Shown here in pieces: positions 23,464-32,348 of a stretch of 37,274 bases of DNA. This DNA is from Halococcus morrhuae DSM 1307. GTDB lineage: Archaea; Halobacteriota; Halobacteria; Halobacteriales; Halococcaceae. The notes beneath the pieces were generated by a model. The model saw only the letters and a program-made list of their open reading frames with translations, did not search any database and was not told where the DNA came from. Location: contig NZ_AOMC01000107.1 of NCBI RefSeq assembly GCF_000336695.1, forward strand, positions 214 to 37,487, given 5' to 3'. The position numbers and the translations under genes are program-made. How positions within the stretch are numbered: position 1 is the stretch's first letter; every line of letters starts with the position of its first letter.

Positions 23464-26198
23464 GCACTGATACAGCAACCGACGAGACAGGCGTCACAGG
23501 TGACGCTGCCGAAGACGCCGACGAACTGATCGACGAACTCGAACGCCGGCGTTCGCTGCGCGGGCTGGCGGGGATGGCCGTCATCGTCATCGCGGTCGCG
23601 TTCTCGGCGTTCCAGCTCTGGCTCGCCGCCCGCGGGTTCACGTTCTCGTTCTCGCTCCCGCTGTACGGCGAGATCAGCCTCGGCTCGCTCCAGTCGCTGC
23701 AGGTCAACAGCATCCACGTCACGTTCGGGCTGTTGCTCACCTTCCTGCTCTTTCCGGCGACGCAGGGCGATGGCTTTCTCTCGCGGCGACTGGCACGGAT
23801 CGTCCCGGCGCTCGAAACCCGGCTGGGCGAGACGAACCCGGTTACCCGCGGTGCGCGCGGCGTTCGTGGCGTGATTCGCTGGCTCCTGCTCGATCCCGAG
23901 CGCGAACGCGTCACGCCCGTCGATATTCTCTTGATGATCGTTTCGATCCTCAGCACGCTCTACATCCTGCTCGATTTCGACGAGGTCCAGCTGCTCCGCT
24001 CGCTCGGGCTCGATTCCGGACAGACGATCGCCGAACTGATGCCGGTGCTGTCGGCACCCGTCGACGCGCTCTCCGCGATCGGAATCCCGCTCGACGAGAC
24101 CTCGGCCGCGTTCGTCCTCGGGGCGCTCGGCGTGTTGCTCGTGCTCGAAGCGACCCGGCGGACGCTCGGCTTCTACCTCATGTCGATCGTCACCCTGTTC
24201 ATCGTCTACGCGCGCTTTGGTTACCTGATCCCGGGTGACGCACCGATCGTCGGCGTGCTCGGACAGATCCCGCCGAGTCCGTGGTCGACCGTCATCCAGA
24301 ACCTCTGGTACAACACCGCCAACGGCGTCTTCGGCGTGCCGGTTCGGGTGAGCGTCCAGTTCATCTACATCTTCATCCTCTTCGGGGCCTTCCTCGAAAT
24401 GAGCGGCGCGGGCAAGTGGTTCATCGACCTCGCTTACTCGGTCACGGGGCGACGCAAGGGCGGGCCGGCGAAGGCGTCGATCCTCGCCTCGGGGTTCATG
24501 GGGATGATCTCTGGCTCCTCGATCGCGAACACCGTCACCACCGGTGCGTTCACGATCCCGCTGATGAAGAAGACGGGCTATCGCGCCGAGTTCTCCGGTG
24601 CGGTCGAAGCCTCCGCGTCGTCGGGCGGGCAGATCCTCCCGCCCGTGATGGGTGCGGCGGCGTTCCTCATCGTCGAGTACACCCAGACACCGTTCGCGAA
24701 CGTCATCGTCGCGGCGGCGATCCCCGCGATCGTCTTCTTCTTCGGCGTCTGGGTGATGGTCCATCTCGAAGCCTCGCGAGCGGGGATCGGTGGCGTCGAT
24801 GCGTCCGATCTCGTCGGGCTGCGTTCGCATCTGCGACAGGGCTGGTTCTATCTCGTGCCGCTCGTCCTCCTGCTGTACTACCTCCTCGTCGCACGGCTGA
24901 CGGTCGCACGCTCGGCATGGTATACGATTCTGGCGATCACCGCGCTCATCGCGCTCGTCGCGGCCTACAACGAGCGTACGCGCTGGCCGCTGGTCGGCGT
25001 CATCGGCGGGCTCGCGATCGCGGAGTTCCTCGCTCATCTCGTTGCCGGTGTCGGTGTCATCGCCGCGCTCACCGGCGCGGGTGGTGCGGGGATGGCTCCC
25101 GGCGCGGCCGCGTCGGCCGTCGCTGGCAAGATGGGCTGGCTCGTCATCGCCGTGAGTTTCCTCACGCTGCTCGCGCGTTCACACGGCGACGCGCCGCTGA
25201 TCGACTACGACGACCAGGTCGACGATGCCATCGACACCGTGACGAGCTCGGTTGGACGCCCACAGTTCGGCACCAACCGGGCGGTCGGGTTCCTCACGTT
25301 CCTCGAAAAGGCGATGGAAGCCGGTGCGCGCACCGCCACGCCCGTGGTGATCGCCGTCGCCGCCGCCGGCATCATCCCCGGCGTGATCAGTACCACGGGG
25401 CTGGGGCCGAACCTGACGACGCTGATCCTCAGCGTTGCGGGCGACTCGCTCGTCCTCCTGCTGGTGATCACTGCGATCTCCTCGATCATCCTCGGGATGG
25501 GGATGCCGACGACCGTCACCTACATCATTCTCGTCTCGCTGCTCGGCCCGGCCATCTCCAATTTCGAGGTGCCGTTGCTGGCCGCCCACCTGTTCATCCT
25601 CTATTTCGGCGTGATCGCCGATATCACGCCACCGGTGGCAGTCGCAGCGTATGCGGCCTCCGGCGTGGCGAAGTCCGACCCGTTCCAGACGGGCATCGAG
25701 GCGTTCTCGCTGTCGCTCAACAAGGCGATCGTCCCGTTCGCGTTCGTGCTGGTTCCGGGCGTCGTGTTGCTACGGCGGATCCCGGGCGTGCCGGCCGACG
25801 CCGATCAGGTCTACCGCGTCATCGGGGTCAGTGACGTCCTCGACGTCGGCTACTTCGTCCCCGAGGTGCTGATCCCGATCGTGGGCGTGTTCCTCGGCGT
25901 GGTCGCGCTCGGGGCGACGGTCATCGGTTTCCTCTACAGCGAGGTGTCGTGGGCCGAGCGGGCTGCGTTCGCGCTCACGGCGCTCCTGTTGATGGCACCC
26001 GGACTGCTGTTCAACAGCGCCGAGAGCATTCTCGCGGCGCTCGGCATGGCCGTCTCGTTCGACGCACTCACCTTCGATCTCGCGTTGCGCGCCATCGGCG
26101 GCGTGCTGTTCGCCGCGCTCGCGCTCACCAATCGCCGTCAGATGGAGCCGGAGGCCGAGCGCGCGGAGCAAGGCGACGACACGGCGGCCGAGGCCTAA
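23460..26198 (+). CDS. TRAP transporter fused permease (4TM-12TM)
   Basis: A 912-residue membrane protein in which the small (DctQ-like) and large (DctM-like) TRAP subunits are fused, the usual form in TAXI systems. About 20 hydrophobic helices are visible. Family signatures include GSSIANTVTTGAFTIPLMKK, SSGGQILPPVMGAAAFL and LGMGMPTTVTYIIL with the repeated DctM half near residues 600-780. It uses an ion gradient, sodium in characterised TRAP systems, to import the solute captured by the lipoprotein at 21685-22893. The start overlaps the DUF1850 stop. Its stop overlaps the stop of the convergent small gene by two bases. Confidence 0.93.
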   Translation: MSTDTATDETGVTGDAAEDADELIDELERRRSLRGLAGMAVIVIAVAFSAFQLWLAARGFTFSFSLPLYGEISLGSLQSLQVNSIHVTFGLLLTFLLFPATQGDGFLSRRLARIVPALETRLGETNPVTRGARGVRGVIRWLLLDPERERVTPVDILLMIVSILSTLYILLDFDEVQLLRSLGLDSGQTIAELMPVLSAPVDALSAIGIPLDETSAAFVLGALGVLLVLEATRRTLGFYLMSIVTLFIVYARFGYLIPGDAPIVGVLGQIPPSPWSTVIQNLWYNTANGVFGVPVRVSVQFIYIFILFGAFLEMSGAGKWFIDLAYSVTGRRKGGPAKASILASGFMGMISGSSIANTVTTGAFTIPLMKKTGYRAEFSGAVEASASSGGQILPPVMGAAAFLIVEYTQTPFANVIVAAAIPAIVFFFGVWVMVHLEASRAGIGGVDASDLVGLRSHLRQGWFYLVPLVLLLYYLLVARLTVARSAWYTILAITALIALVAAYNERTRWPLVGVIGGLAIAEFLAHLVAGVGVIAALTGAGGAGMAPGAAASAVAGKMGWLVIAVSFLTLLARSHGDAPLIDYDDQVDDAIDTVTSSVGRPQFGTNRAVGFLTFLEKAMEAGARTATPVVIAVAAAGIIPGVISTTGLGPNLTTLILSVAGDSLVLLLVITAISSIILGMGMPTTVTYIILVSLLGPAISNFEVPLLAAHLFILYFGVIADITPPVAVAAYAASGVAKSDPFQTGIEAFSLSLNKAIVPFAFVLVPGVVLLRRIPGVPADADQVYRVIGVSDVLDVGYFVPEVLIPIVGVFLGVVALGATVIGFLYSEVSWAERAAFALTALLLMAPGLLFNSAESILAALGMAVSFDALTFDLALRAIGGVLFAALALTNRRQMEPEAERAEQGDDTAAEA

Positions 26199-26671
26199 TC
26201 GACCGCGAACGGGCTCTCACTCCGTTTCCACTCCCAACCGGGGAGTCGCGTCTGAAACCCCGCCGCAAGCGCCGCGAGCGCGTCGTCGGCACCCGCCGGC
26301 CCCTCGATGTGAGTGTGGATATCCGCGTAGTGGAAGGTCGCCTCGCCGAGCAGTCTGAGCGGTTGCTGACCGGCGATCGTGCCGGCGAGTTCGCGGCCGA
26401 GCAGTTCGTCGACGACGAACCCCGGGTAGTCGCCCTCGACGTCGAGATCCTCGAGCAGCGCGAGCAGCGCGGCGACGTTGACCGCGCGATCGCCATCGGC
26501 GAAGACGGTGTCCACTTCGTCGCGGTAGGTCTCGACGGTGACGCTCGCGACGTCGGTGTCGAAGGCGTCACCGAGGTCGGCGCGCACGTCGTTGATGAGT
26601 GCGACGACCGTTGGGGCGCGGTCGGCGGTGCGCTCGTGGGCGGCGGCCACGGTGTCGGCGGTGACTCGCAT
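26195..26671 (-). CDS. Hypothetical small acidic protein
   Basis: A 158-residue acidic protein, predicted mostly helical, with no motif I can name. It starts MRVTADTVAAAHERTADRAP and ends ERKRS-like WEWKRSESPFAVD. Codon usage and acidity match the surroundings, which supports a real gene. It converges on the TRAP permease with overlapping stop codons. The AT-rich gattataaaacc (minus strand) near 26714-26724 may be its promoter, shared with the leader of fttA on the other strand. Function unknown. Confidence 0.65.
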   Translation of the reverse strand: MRVTADTVAAAHERTADRAPTVVALINDVRADLGDAFDTDVASVTVETYRDEVDTVFADGDRAVNVAALLALLEDLDVEGDYPGFVVDELLGRELAGTIAGQQPLRLLGEATFHYADIHTHIEGPAGADDALAALAAGFQTRLPGWEWKRSESPFAVD

Positions 26672-26713
26672 GTGTGGGCAAAGGGGCGAGGGGATGTCAC
26701 GGTTTTGCGAAAG

Positions 26714-26935
26714 GTTTTATAATCGTCGTCCTATACCTCCGAGTACACGCGGGTTTTCCGGACTCTCAGCACCGAACGCGGGGTCCGAACCCGAACCCGC
26801 CCGCTGGGTCGAAGACCTCCAGAGCGTACCGCATAGGCTACGCGTCGTGTTCGCGACGGCGAGCGACGAGATCCGATCGCCGGTGGCGATCGGGGGTGAC
26901 CCGGACGGGTGAAATCTCATGGACTGAGTTCCAGT
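26714..26935 (+). promoter_or_regulatory. Putative promoter and long leader of fttA
   Basis: A strong TATA-like ttttataat lies at 26714-26723, over 200 bases before the fttA ATG. If used, it gives a leader of about 190 bases. The leader can form a hairpin from GCGGGTT (near 26750) and AACCCGC (near 26803), with CGGAC/GTCCG inside, and ACCCG-ga-CGGGT (26899-26910). A two-codon frame ATG-GAC-TGA (26919-26927) ends nine bases before the true start. The TATA block is nearly symmetric and may also serve the minus-strand gene. Confidence 0.4.
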
Positions 26936-28846
26936 ATGAGCACGGTAGACAAGCAACTCGACGAGATAACGTCGACGATAACGGACGAACTGCCAAACGA
27001 CATCTCGGTTTCGGACGTCACCTACGAAGGGCCGGAGCTGGTCATCTACACGCGTGACCCGAAGAAGTTCGCGCGCAACGGCGACCTGATCCGGACCCTC
27101 GCGGGCAAGCTCAGAAAGCGCATCACGGTGCGCCCCGAACCCGACGCACTCACGCCGCCCGAGAGCGCCCGCGAGACGGTACGGTCGGTGATCCCCGACG
27201 ATGCCGACGTCTCGAACGTCGACTTCCACGAGGACACCGGCGAAGTCGTCATCGAGGCCGCGAAGCCGGGCATGGTGATCGGCCGCCACGGCTCGACTCT
27301 CCGGGAGATCACTCAGGAGGTCGGCTGGACGCCAGAAGTCGTCAGAACGCCGCCGATCGAGTCCTCGACGGTCTCCAATGTCAGAAACTTCCTCAAACAG
27401 GAGCGCGAGGAGCGCCGCGATATCCTCGAACGGGTCGGCCGACAGATCCACCGCGAGGAGATGTCCGACGGCGAGTGGGTGCGCATCACGACGCTCGGCT
27501 GCTGTCGCGAAGTGGGGCGAGCGAGCTTCATCCTCTCGACACCGGAAACCAGAATTCTCATCGACTGTGGCGACAAGCCCGGCTCCGACGACGCGCCCTA
27601 TCTCCAGGTGCCCGAGGCGAACCCACTCAACTCGATCGACGCCGTCGTCCTGACACACGCCCACCTCGATCACTCGGCGCTGATCCCGCTGCTGTTCAAA
27701 TACGGCTATGACGGCCCGATCTACACGACCGAGCCGACGCGCGATCTGATGGGGCTGCTCCAGCTGGACTATCTCGACGTCGCGGCCAAGGAAGGCCGGA
27801 GCCCGCCCTACGACAGCGCGATGGTGCGCGAGGCGGTCAAACACACGATCCCCATCGAGTACGGCGACGTGACCGACATCGCGCCCGACGTCAAACTGAC
27901 GATGCACAACGCGGGCCACATCCTCGGGAGCGCGGTCTCGCACTTCCACATCGGCGAGGGCCACTACAACGTCGCCTTCTCCGGCGACATCCACTACGAC
28001 GACACCCGGCTGTTCAACGGTGCGGTCAACGACTTCCCGCGCGTCGAGACGCTCGTGATGGAGTCGACCTACGGCGGGCGCAACGACTACAAGACCGATC
28101 AGGCGGACTCCGAGGAACGGCTCGTCGAGATCATCAACGAGACCGCTGACCGCGGCGGCAAGGTCCTGGTCCCCTCCTTCGCGGTCGGGCGCTCACAGGA
28201 GATCATGCTCGTGCTCGAAGAGGCGATGCGCAACGGGAAGATCCCGGAGATGCCGGTCCATCTCGACGGGATGATCTGGGAAGCGACGGCGATCCACTCG
28301 ACCTACCCCGAATATCTCCGCGACGACCTCCGCGATCGCATCTTCCACGACGACGAGAACCCCTTCCTCGCGCCGCAGTTCAACCACATCGACGAGGGTG
28401 AGGACGAACGCGAGGAGGTCGCCGCCGGCGATCCCGCGATCATCCTCTCGACGTCAGGGATGGTCACCGGTGGCCCGATCATGTCCTGGCTCGAGCATTT
28501 GGGGGCCGATCCCGACAGCACGATGACCTTCGTCGGCTATCAGGCACAGGGCACGCTCGGGCGGCGCATCCAGAACGGTTGGGACGAGATCCCGATGAAC
28601 GGTGGGCGCGGACGCTCGGGCACGCTGAACCTCGAACTCGAAGTCGAGACCGTCGACGGGTTCTCGGGTCACGCCGACCGACAGGGACTGGAAAACTTCG
28701 TGAAGACGATGAACCCCCGCCCCGAGAAGGTGCTCTGCGTTCACGGCGACGAACAGAGCGTCCAGGACTTCTCCTCGGCGCTCTATCACAACTACAACAT
28801 GCGGACGTTCGCGCCGAAGAACCTCGAAACGTTCCGGTTCAAGTAG
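26936..28846 (+). CDS. fttA: Transcription termination ribonuclease FttA (aCPSF1)
   Basis: A 636-residue archaeal CPSF-like factor, the general termination factor that cuts nascent RNA and releases RNA polymerase. Residues 1-145 form two KH-like domains with GMVIGRHGSTLREI as the KH signature. The metallo-beta-lactamase domain begins near 180 and carries HAHLDH at 241-246. SGDIHYDDTRLF, a beta-CASP insertion (about 400-560) and a late GFSGHADRQGL supply the other metal ligands. Length matches haloarchaeal orthologues. ATG 26936 is chosen because the upstream nine codons of the frame are not conserved in character. Nothing suggests loss of function. Confidence 0.95.
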   Translation: MSTVDKQLDEITSTITDELPNDISVSDVTYEGPELVIYTRDPKKFARNGDLIRTLAGKLRKRITVRPEPDALTPPESARETVRSVIPDDADVSNVDFHEDTGEVVIEAAKPGMVIGRHGSTLREITQEVGWTPEVVRTPPIESSTVSNVRNFLKQEREERRDILERVGRQIHREEMSDGEWVRITTLGCCREVGRASFILSTPETRILIDCGDKPGSDDAPYLQVPEANPLNSIDAVVLTHAHLDHSALIPLLFKYGYDGPIYTTEPTRDLMGLLQLDYLDVAAKEGRSPPYDSAMVREAVKHTIPIEYGDVTDIAPDVKLTMHNAGHILGSAVSHFHIGEGHYNVAFSGDIHYDDTRLFNGAVNDFPRVETLVMESTYGGRNDYKTDQADSEERLVEIINETADRGGKVLVPSFAVGRSQEIMLVLEEAMRNGKIPEMPVHLDGMIWEATAIHSTYPEYLRDDLRDRIFHDDENPFLAPQFNHIDEGEDEREEVAAGDPAIILSTSGMVTGGPIMSWLEHLGADPDSTMTFVGYQAQGTLGRRIQNGWDEIPMNGGRGRSGTLNLELEVETVDGFSGHADRQGLENFVKTMNPRPEKVLCVHGDEQSVQDFSSALYHNYNMRTFAPKNLETFRFK

Positions 28847-28979
28847 CGAGCATAGCGACCCCTGCACGGGGCGGTGTGCTGACTGTTCTAACTGTCGTTT
28901 GGCGCGACACAGCGTTCCTTCCAGACTCGATTCCGTCGGCGAAACGACTAACACGGAGCGACAGCGTATCTTCACATGG

Positions 28980-29273
28980 GTGTCGAGAGTGTACACACCA
29001 CACGGATCGGCTGGCAACGGCCGGCCGACCGTCTCCGACAGTGACGGGGCAAAACGTATCGGATCGTTCGAGCATCATCTCTGTGGCGCTGGCGGCTTGC
29101 TGTTGGCCATCATGCTCACGGTACTGTTCTATCCGCTGTTGGTCTCGCTCGCACTCGGACTCGAGATGCTTGCCACGACGGCGCTCGTTTCGGTAGTCGT
29201 TCTCGTCTGGTGTATCGCGTGGATCGGTCTCGAACTGCTCTGGGAGTGGCAGGCGGGGCGAAATTCCACATAA
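28980..29273 (+). CDS. Small two-helix membrane protein
   Basis: A protein of about 97 residues with two hydrophobic helices near residues 37-57 and 63-83. It has a polar N-terminus rich in Gly, Ser and Asp and a short tail ending WQAGRNST. The segment FEHHLCGAGG before helix 1 may be functional, but I recognise no family. The frame is open from 28899; in-frame GTG 28980 and GTG 28989 are the likeliest starts, neither decisive. It follows fttA on the same strand after about 130 bases. Confidence 0.45.
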   Translation: MSRVYTPHGSAGNGRPTVSDSDGAKRIGSFEHHLCGAGGLLLAIMLTVLFYPLLVSLALGLEMLATTALVSVVVLVWCIAWIGLELLWEWQAGRNST

Positions 29274-29386
29274 CTGCTGCTCGATTCTGTTGCTCGCGTG
29301 CCACGAACGAGGCAGCGAATCGCCTTGCACGCGAGTGAACGCGTTCCGGTGGAATGCGCCGCTCGCTGCGTCACGACCGCGGATTA

Positions 29387-29411
29387 ACATTATTATCGAT
29401 CGTAGATCGAT
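29387..29411 (+). promoter_or_regulatory. Promoter with inverted repeat before the EamA gene
   Basis: TATA-like acattatta lies at 29388-29396. ATCGATC (29395-29401) and GATCGAT (29405-29411) form a perfect 7-bp inverted repeat with spacer GTA, ending six or seven bases before the predicted transcription start near 29418. This is a position for a repressor. The leader to ATG 29448 would be about 30 bases. Confidence 0.4.
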
Positions 29412-29447
29412 CACAAAAGCTATCCAGAGACCGATACAGTCTCTGCC

Positions 29448-30350
29448 ATGGATACTGTTGTTGTGGGGCTTGCTCTTCTGACTGCGACGAGTTGGGGCAT
29501 CTCGGATCCGCTCTCGAAAGCAGGCATGGAGCGGGGTGGAACGCCACTGTTGGCATCGATCGTCGTCGTCTCGGTGAGCGTGATCGGCTACTGGCTCTCG
29601 CTCGTCCTCAGAGGGTTCGATCTCTTCGCGCTGCCGTTCTGGGTGGTGGGTGCGTTTTTCGGGATCGGGCTCGTCTCGACCGGGCTCGCGCGCCTGCTGA
29701 ACTACGTCGGCGTCGAGCGCGCCGGGGCCAGCGTCAACAGCGCGACGGTCAACACGCGTCCGCTGTGGGCGACGATCCTCGCGATCGTCTTTCTCGGCGA
29801 ATCGATCACGGCCCAAGGAATAGTGGGCATTCTCTGTGTCGTGAGCGGGCTGGGGCTCGTCGCGTTCTCGGGTGGGGGTGACATCACCGGCTGGAACAAA
29901 CGTGATCTGCTCTTCCCGCTCGGGGCGGCACTCACGTTCGCGTTCGGGAACGTCGCCCGCCGATTTCTGTTCACCAACACGGGCGCGACACCGCTCGATG
30001 CGGTCGCGCTCAACGAACTCGCCGGGCTCGTCGGACTGCTATCCTTTATCCTCTACTCGCAACGCGGGCAGCTGCGCTCGTTTTTCCAGGTTCCGCGGCA
30101 AGCGTACGCGTATTTCGTCGGCTGTGGCGTCTTCAGCGCACTCGCGCTGTTCGGGCTGTTCGCTGCCCTGGAACGGGGCCAGGTGACCGTCGTCGACCCG
30201 CTTTCGAGTCCGACCTCCCTGTTCGCGATCCTCGTGACGGCCCTGTTCTTCCGCCAGGTCGAATCGATCACGCGACGGCTGCTCGTCGGTGCAGTTCTGG
30301 TGATCTCCGGTGTCGTACTCATCACCGGACCACAGTTTCTGACGCTGTGA
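29448..30350 (+). CDS. EamA/DMT-family transporter
   Basis: A 300-residue drug/metabolite transporter with about ten hydrophobic helices and two EamA repeats. The first half contains TSWGISDPLSKAG in helix 1 and VNTRPLWATILAIVFLGE, the latter being the typical EamA end-of-repeat signature. The second half repeats it as VDPLSSPTSLFAILVTALFF. Such proteins move amino acids, nucleotides or other small metabolites; the substrate is unknown. It is a single gene with its own promoter. Confidence 0.87.
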   Translation: MDTVVVGLALLTATSWGISDPLSKAGMERGGTPLLASIVVVSVSVIGYWLSLVLRGFDLFALPFWVVGAFFGIGLVSTGLARLLNYVGVERAGASVNSATVNTRPLWATILAIVFLGESITAQGIVGILCVVSGLGLVAFSGGGDITGWNKRDLLFPLGAALTFAFGNVARRFLFTNTGATPLDAVALNELAGLVGLLSFILYSQRGQLRSFFQVPRQAYAYFVGCGVFSALALFGLFAALERGQVTVVDPLSSPTSLFAILVTALFFRQVESITRRLLVGAVLVISGVVLITGPQFLTL

Positions 30351-30525
30351 TCCGAGCGAATACGCGGCGTAGCGATCGAGTCCGATAAACGACAGTTTCA
30401 TGCGACGCGATCGTGAGTCGTTCGACGATGGATCACAGCAGATCACGCGCGGAGCGATGCCCGATACAGGCCGTCGACTCACAGTCACGATGGCTCACCC
30501 GCCTCGATGTCGGAGCAACGAGACG

Positions 30526-31470
30526 ATGACCACCACTTCGACCCGGCTGACGGTTGCGATGGTTCTCCCGGGGAACGTGGACGACGACGGGTTCGTTCAG
30601 GCGGGCGACGAGGCACTCTCCACCATCGAGGACGAACTCGCTGTCGAGACCCGCTCCGTCGATGGCGTGGCGTCGGAGACGGAATCGCTGTCGGCAGCCA
30701 TCAGCGATCTCGCGGCCGACGAGCCCGATCTGCTTATCGTCCACGGCGGGCAGGGCTCTGCGGCCGCGGCCGACGTGGCCCCGGAGTATCCGGACGTTGC
30801 GTTCGCGGTGACACAGGGTTCGGTCACCGGCCCGAATCTCGCGAGCTACGTGGTCCTTCAGGAGCAGTCGGTCTTTCTCGCCGGGGCCGCCGCCGGCCTG
30901 CTCACCGAGAGCGACGTCGTGGGCCATATCTCCGGAATTCGCGTCCCGCCCGGTCTCAAGGGACGGGCCGCCTACGCCGCCGGCGTCGCACACACCAACC
31001 CGGACGCGACGCTGCTCACCACCTTCGCCGGCGATCAGGACGACGCGGATCTCGCTCGACGCGTCGCCGAAGCCCAGACCGAACAGGGTGCGGACCTGAT
31101 CTTCACCATGCTCAATGCGGGCCGTTCGGGCGCGATCACGGCCGCCGACGAGCACGGGATCGAGCTGTTCGGCAACGTCGGCACCTGGTATCCCGAGCAT
31201 CCCGAAACCTTCGCCGGATCGGCGGTCGCGGACGTCGGTATCGGCGCGATCGAGGCCGCCAGAGATCTCGAAAACGGCGACTGGCAGGCTGGACAGGTTG
31301 TCAAGATCGGACTGGAGGAGCCGGAGGCCGCCCGACTGTCGCTCGCACCGGACGTGCCGGACGACGTTCGCGAGCGCGTCGATTCGCTAGCCGAGCGCAT
31401 CGTCGCGGGCGAGCTCGCGGTCGAGACCGACTACGACGGTCCGGAGTTCGATCCGCTCGATGCGGAGTGA
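30526..31470 (+). CDS. BMP/PnrA-like binding protein without signal peptide
   Basis: A 314-residue protein of the BMP (Med/PnrA) family, normally nucleoside-binding lipoproteins of ABC importers. TVAMVLPGNVDDDGF corresponds to the usual start of the mature domain (V-x-x-D/N-G-F). Later family blocks are VHGGQGSAAA, SVFLAGAAAGL, and WYPEHPETFAGSAV. Unlike normal members it has neither Tat or Sec signal nor lipobox. Even the upstream extension (open from 30400) adds only polar residues. No ABC permease or ATPase gene is adjacent. It may be a cytoplasmic sensor or enzyme derived from the binding fold. ATG 30526 is chosen because it directly precedes the first strand. Confidence 0.78.
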   Translation: MTTTSTRLTVAMVLPGNVDDDGFVQAGDEALSTIEDELAVETRSVDGVASETESLSAAISDLAADEPDLLIVHGGQGSAAAADVAPEYPDVAFAVTQGSVTGPNLASYVVLQEQSVFLAGAAAGLLTESDVVGHISGIRVPPGLKGRAAYAAGVAHTNPDATLLTTFAGDQDDADLARRVAEAQTEQGADLIFTMLNAGRSGAITAADEHGIELFGNVGTWYPEHPETFAGSAVADVGIGAIEAARDLENGDWQAGQVVKIGLEEPEAARLSLAPDVPDDVRERVDSLAERIVAGELAVETDYDGPEFDPLDAE

Positions 31471-31514
31471 GCGACCGGGACGAAAATCAGTGAGCGCGGT
31501 CGGTACCGTCGACC

Positions 31515-32318
31515 TCAGTCCGCTTCGGCCGGATCGACGACCTCGTCGGTTGCGGGATAGACGCCCACCTGTTCACAGAGATCGCCCATCGGGCAGGCGT
31601 CGGGATCGTCGAGACAGGCGGGGCTGCGTGCGGTGCAATATTCGCGACCGAACTGGATCGTCGCCGTGTGGCCGAACCCACATTTCTCGGCAGGAACCTG
31701 CGCTTCGAGCACCTCCCGGACTTTTTCGTGATCGGCATCGGCCGGGGCGATCCCGAGTCGGCGATAGATCCGGTGGACGTGTGTATCGACCGGGAAGACG
31801 CCCGCGCGCCCGCCGGAAAACAGGAGCACGCAGTCGGCGGTTTTCGGTCCGACACCCGAGAAGTCGAGCAGCGTCTCGCGCACCGTCGCGGGTTCCTCGT
31901 CGGTGACGAACTCGTCGAACGCTGCGGCGCTGCCGTACTCGTCGACGACGCGCTCGGCGATGGCGATCATCGTCTCGGATTTCTGGTTGTAGAGCCCTGC
32001 CGGTTCGATCGTCTCGGCAAGCGTCGACTGCTCGGCATCGGCGAGTGCCTTCGCGAGATCGGCTCTCTCGCCGTAGCGCTCCATCAGCGCGTCGTGGGCG
32101 GGCTGGCTCGCCTTGTCGCTCGTGTTCTGACTCAGGATCGTGCGCACGAGACACTCGAAGGCGTCCTGGCCGCCGTACGTCTTCTGCCAGTAGAGCTCAC
32201 CGAGCCGATCGACGACCGCCTCGGCACGGGTTTCGGCGTCGTGCTCGTCGAATGCCGCGGCGAGACCGCCGCCATCGGACCCGCCGCTGATGTTCTCCGT
32301 CGGTTCGTCCTCGCTCAT
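31515..32318 (-). CDS. nth: Endonuclease III, DNA glycosylase/AP lyase
   Basis: A 267-residue base-excision repair enzyme. LVRTILSQNTSDKAS and the helix-hairpin-helix FSGVGPKTADCVLL with the catalytic Lys, then FPVDTHVHRI with the catalytic Asp, match Nth. Four cysteines near the end should bind a 4Fe-4S cluster. Their spacing is C-x6-C-x6-C-x5-C, with four extra residues in the middle gap compared with the usual C-x6-C-x2-C-x5-C. An acidic N-terminal extension of about 30 residues is typical of halophiles. GTG 32342 is in frame, but ATG 32318 follows a purine-rich gaggggaag. It lies 30 bases after the DUF371 gene on the same strand. Confidence 0.92.
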   Translation of the reverse strand: MSEDEPTENISGGSDGGGLAAAFDEHDAETRAEAVVDRLGELYWQKTYGGQDAFECLVRTILSQNTSDKASQPAHDALMERYGERADLAKALADAEQSTLAETIEPAGLYNQKSETMIAIAERVVDEYGSAAAFDEFVTDEEPATVRETLLDFSGVGPKTADCVLLFSGGRAGVFPVDTHVHRIYRRLGIAPADADHEKVREVLEAQVPAEKCGFGHTATIQFGREYCTARSPACLDDPDACPMGDLCEQVGVYPATDEVVDPAEAD

Positions 32319-32348
32319 GTCTTCCCCTCGTGGGCCGGCCACAAAACG

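Noticed and set aside
23367-25037. A 556-codon minus-strand open frame
   Set aside because: Antisense to the TRAP permease, with low-complexity Asp/Arg/Glu content and no motif.
26750-26810. Possible tRNA-like fold upstream of fttA
   Set aside because: The arms span only about 56 bases, with no D-arm, no anticodon arm and no T-loop consensus; treated as a leader hairpin.
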